In this document: positions 63,428 through 64,000 of the stretch, one piece after another
Layout: each line of letters starts with the position of its first letter
Position numbering within the stretch: the first letter of the stretch is position 1
Origin: Citrifermentans bemidjiense Bem
GTDB lineage: Bacteria; Desulfobacterota; Desulfuromonadia; Geobacterales; Geobacteraceae
DNA length: 64,000 nt
Assembly: GCF_000020725.1 (NCBI RefSeq)
Contig: NC_011146.1
Span: 1,735,501 to 1,799,500 of the forward strand
Direction: 5' to 3'
Translations under genes and position numbers: made by a program
Notes under the pieces: model-generated
Database searches by the model: none
Seen by the model: the letters and a program-made list of their open reading frames with translations, nothing else
Told to the model about the DNA's origin: nothing

Positions 63428-64000
63428 ATGAATCTTAAAAGATATGCTCGCTGGATACTCCCCCTGATGATCTTTGCGGCGCTTATCGCATGCTCCGGTC
63501 AGGACGGCAAGCAGCAGGCTGGGGCAAAGAAGACCACAGGCAAGGTACTTGACGTCGACCAGCAGGTGACGACGGACTCGAACGACCAGGCCCAGCCGAG
63601 CGTGGCCTACGATAACGTCAACCATCAGTTCTTCTCGGTCTGGACCGACTCCAGGGTCGCCGGCGCCACCAGCATCTATGGCCGCTTCTCTTTCGGGCAG
63701 AGCCTGTACTCCGACGGCAAGCTCCGCTTCGATAACACCACGAGCCACGCGACCAAGACGGGGACCCCGCCGATGACGCTGGGGACTGAGATCAGGATCA
63801 CCGACTCGAGTTACGTGGCGCCGGCCGCACACCGGGATCAGCGGCAGCCCAAGGTCGCCTTCTACCCCGATCCTGACCCCGCAGGCCCCGACAACAGCAA
63901 ATTCCTCGTAGTCTGGACCGACTCCCGCAACGGCTACAGCCAGATCTTCGGCCAGTTCATCTCCGCCGCAGGCCAATACCTAAACCAGGCCGGCGCGGTG
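63428..64000 (+). CDS. Predicted lipoprotein with repeat-like extracellular motif (partial)
   Basis: The frame from ATG 63428 stays open to the window end (191 codons so far). GAGG lies 9 bases upstream. Signal RYARWILPLMIFAALIACSG has a lipobox LIAC. The mature part has repeated blocks: QPSVAYDNVNHQFFSVWTDS and QPKVAFYPDPDPA with KFLVVWTDSRNGYSQIFGQF, i.e. a V-W-T-D-S-R motif about every 100 residues, suggestive of a beta-propeller-like or surface repeat protein. Function unknown; it follows the first lipoprotein by 211 bases and may be a large surface protein linked to the pilus operon. Confidence 0.75.
   Translation, partial: MNLKRYARWILPLMIFAALIACSGQDGKQQAGAKKTTGKVLDVDQQVTTDSNDQAQPSVAYDNVNHQFFSVWTDSRVAGATSIYGRFSFGQSLYSDGKLRFDNTTSHATKTGTPPMTLGTEIRITDSSYVAPAAHRDQRQPKVAFYPDPDPAGPDNSKFLVVWTDSRNGYSQIFGQFISAAGQYLNQAGAV

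Overview
The window looks like chromosomal DNA of a strictly anaerobic, metal-respiring deltaproteobacterium of the Geobacteraceae (Geobacter/Citrifermentans/Geomonas type). This is inferred from gene content and order, not from a database search. The signs are high-GC coding sequence, a ferredoxin-fused EtfA next to a membrane Etf:quinone oxidoreductase, an ActP/AplA-like acetate symporter with its small partner, many two-component and sigma-54 regulators, c-di-GMP enzymes, and a secA-argJ-valS-pilD-minor pilin-pilMNOPQ order familiar from Geobacter. I saw no rRNA, tRNA, CRISPR array, prophage or insertion sequence.

Layout. 1-3.6 kb: end of etfB, etfA and the membrane Fe-S oxidoreductase that passes flavoprotein electrons to the quinone pool, closed by a strong terminator. 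3.6-10.2 kb: a CapA-like exported protein, an orphan glutamine amidotransferase, and a translationally coupled hybrid histidine kinase/GGDEF-EAL pair. 10.3-12.6 kb: glnB-amtB behind a near-consensus sigma-54 promoter and a long structured leader. 12.7-14.7 kb: a ferritin-like protein, an inositol-monophosphatase family protein and a universal stress protein. 14.6-19.9 kb (minus strand): a DUF294 nucleotidyltransferase, a two-subunit sodium:solute symporter, a second DUF294 protein that has lost its catalytic residues, and a TIM-barrel protein. 20.0-28.6 kb (minus strand): acetate symporter plus DUF485 subunit, an 876-base gene-free stretch, a module of unrecognised membrane proteins, a small Cys-rich protein, and a sigma-54 response regulator with a double-Cache kinase. 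28.8-41.2 kb: mostly housekeeping genes (DUF2156, mnmH, secA, argJ, a DUF2914 protein, a serine hydrolase, an unusual receiver protein, valS).

41.3-64 kb is a type IV pilus region: prepilin peptidase pilD, a kinase/NtrC-type regulator pair, a DsbC-like protein with an added CxxCH motif, the very large tip adhesin PilY1, a first minor pilin set (FimU/PilV/PilW/PilX type), a terminator, a second paralogous minor pilin set, a small XRE regulator, pilMNOPQ, and two lipoproteins, the last cut by the window end. PilD would process every prepilin here, the DsbC-like protein could fold Cys-rich exported proteins such as PilY1, the minor pilins plus PilY1 would prime the pilus, and PilM-Q form the alignment complex and outer-membrane pore.

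The points I find most worth following are the active/degenerate DUF294 pair flanking a symporter, the tandem duplication of the whole minor pilin set, the CxxCH motif on the DsbC-like protein, the GAFTDA variant in the pilus-linked sigma-54 regulator, and the structured leaders of glnB and of the dsbC-like/pilY1 unit.
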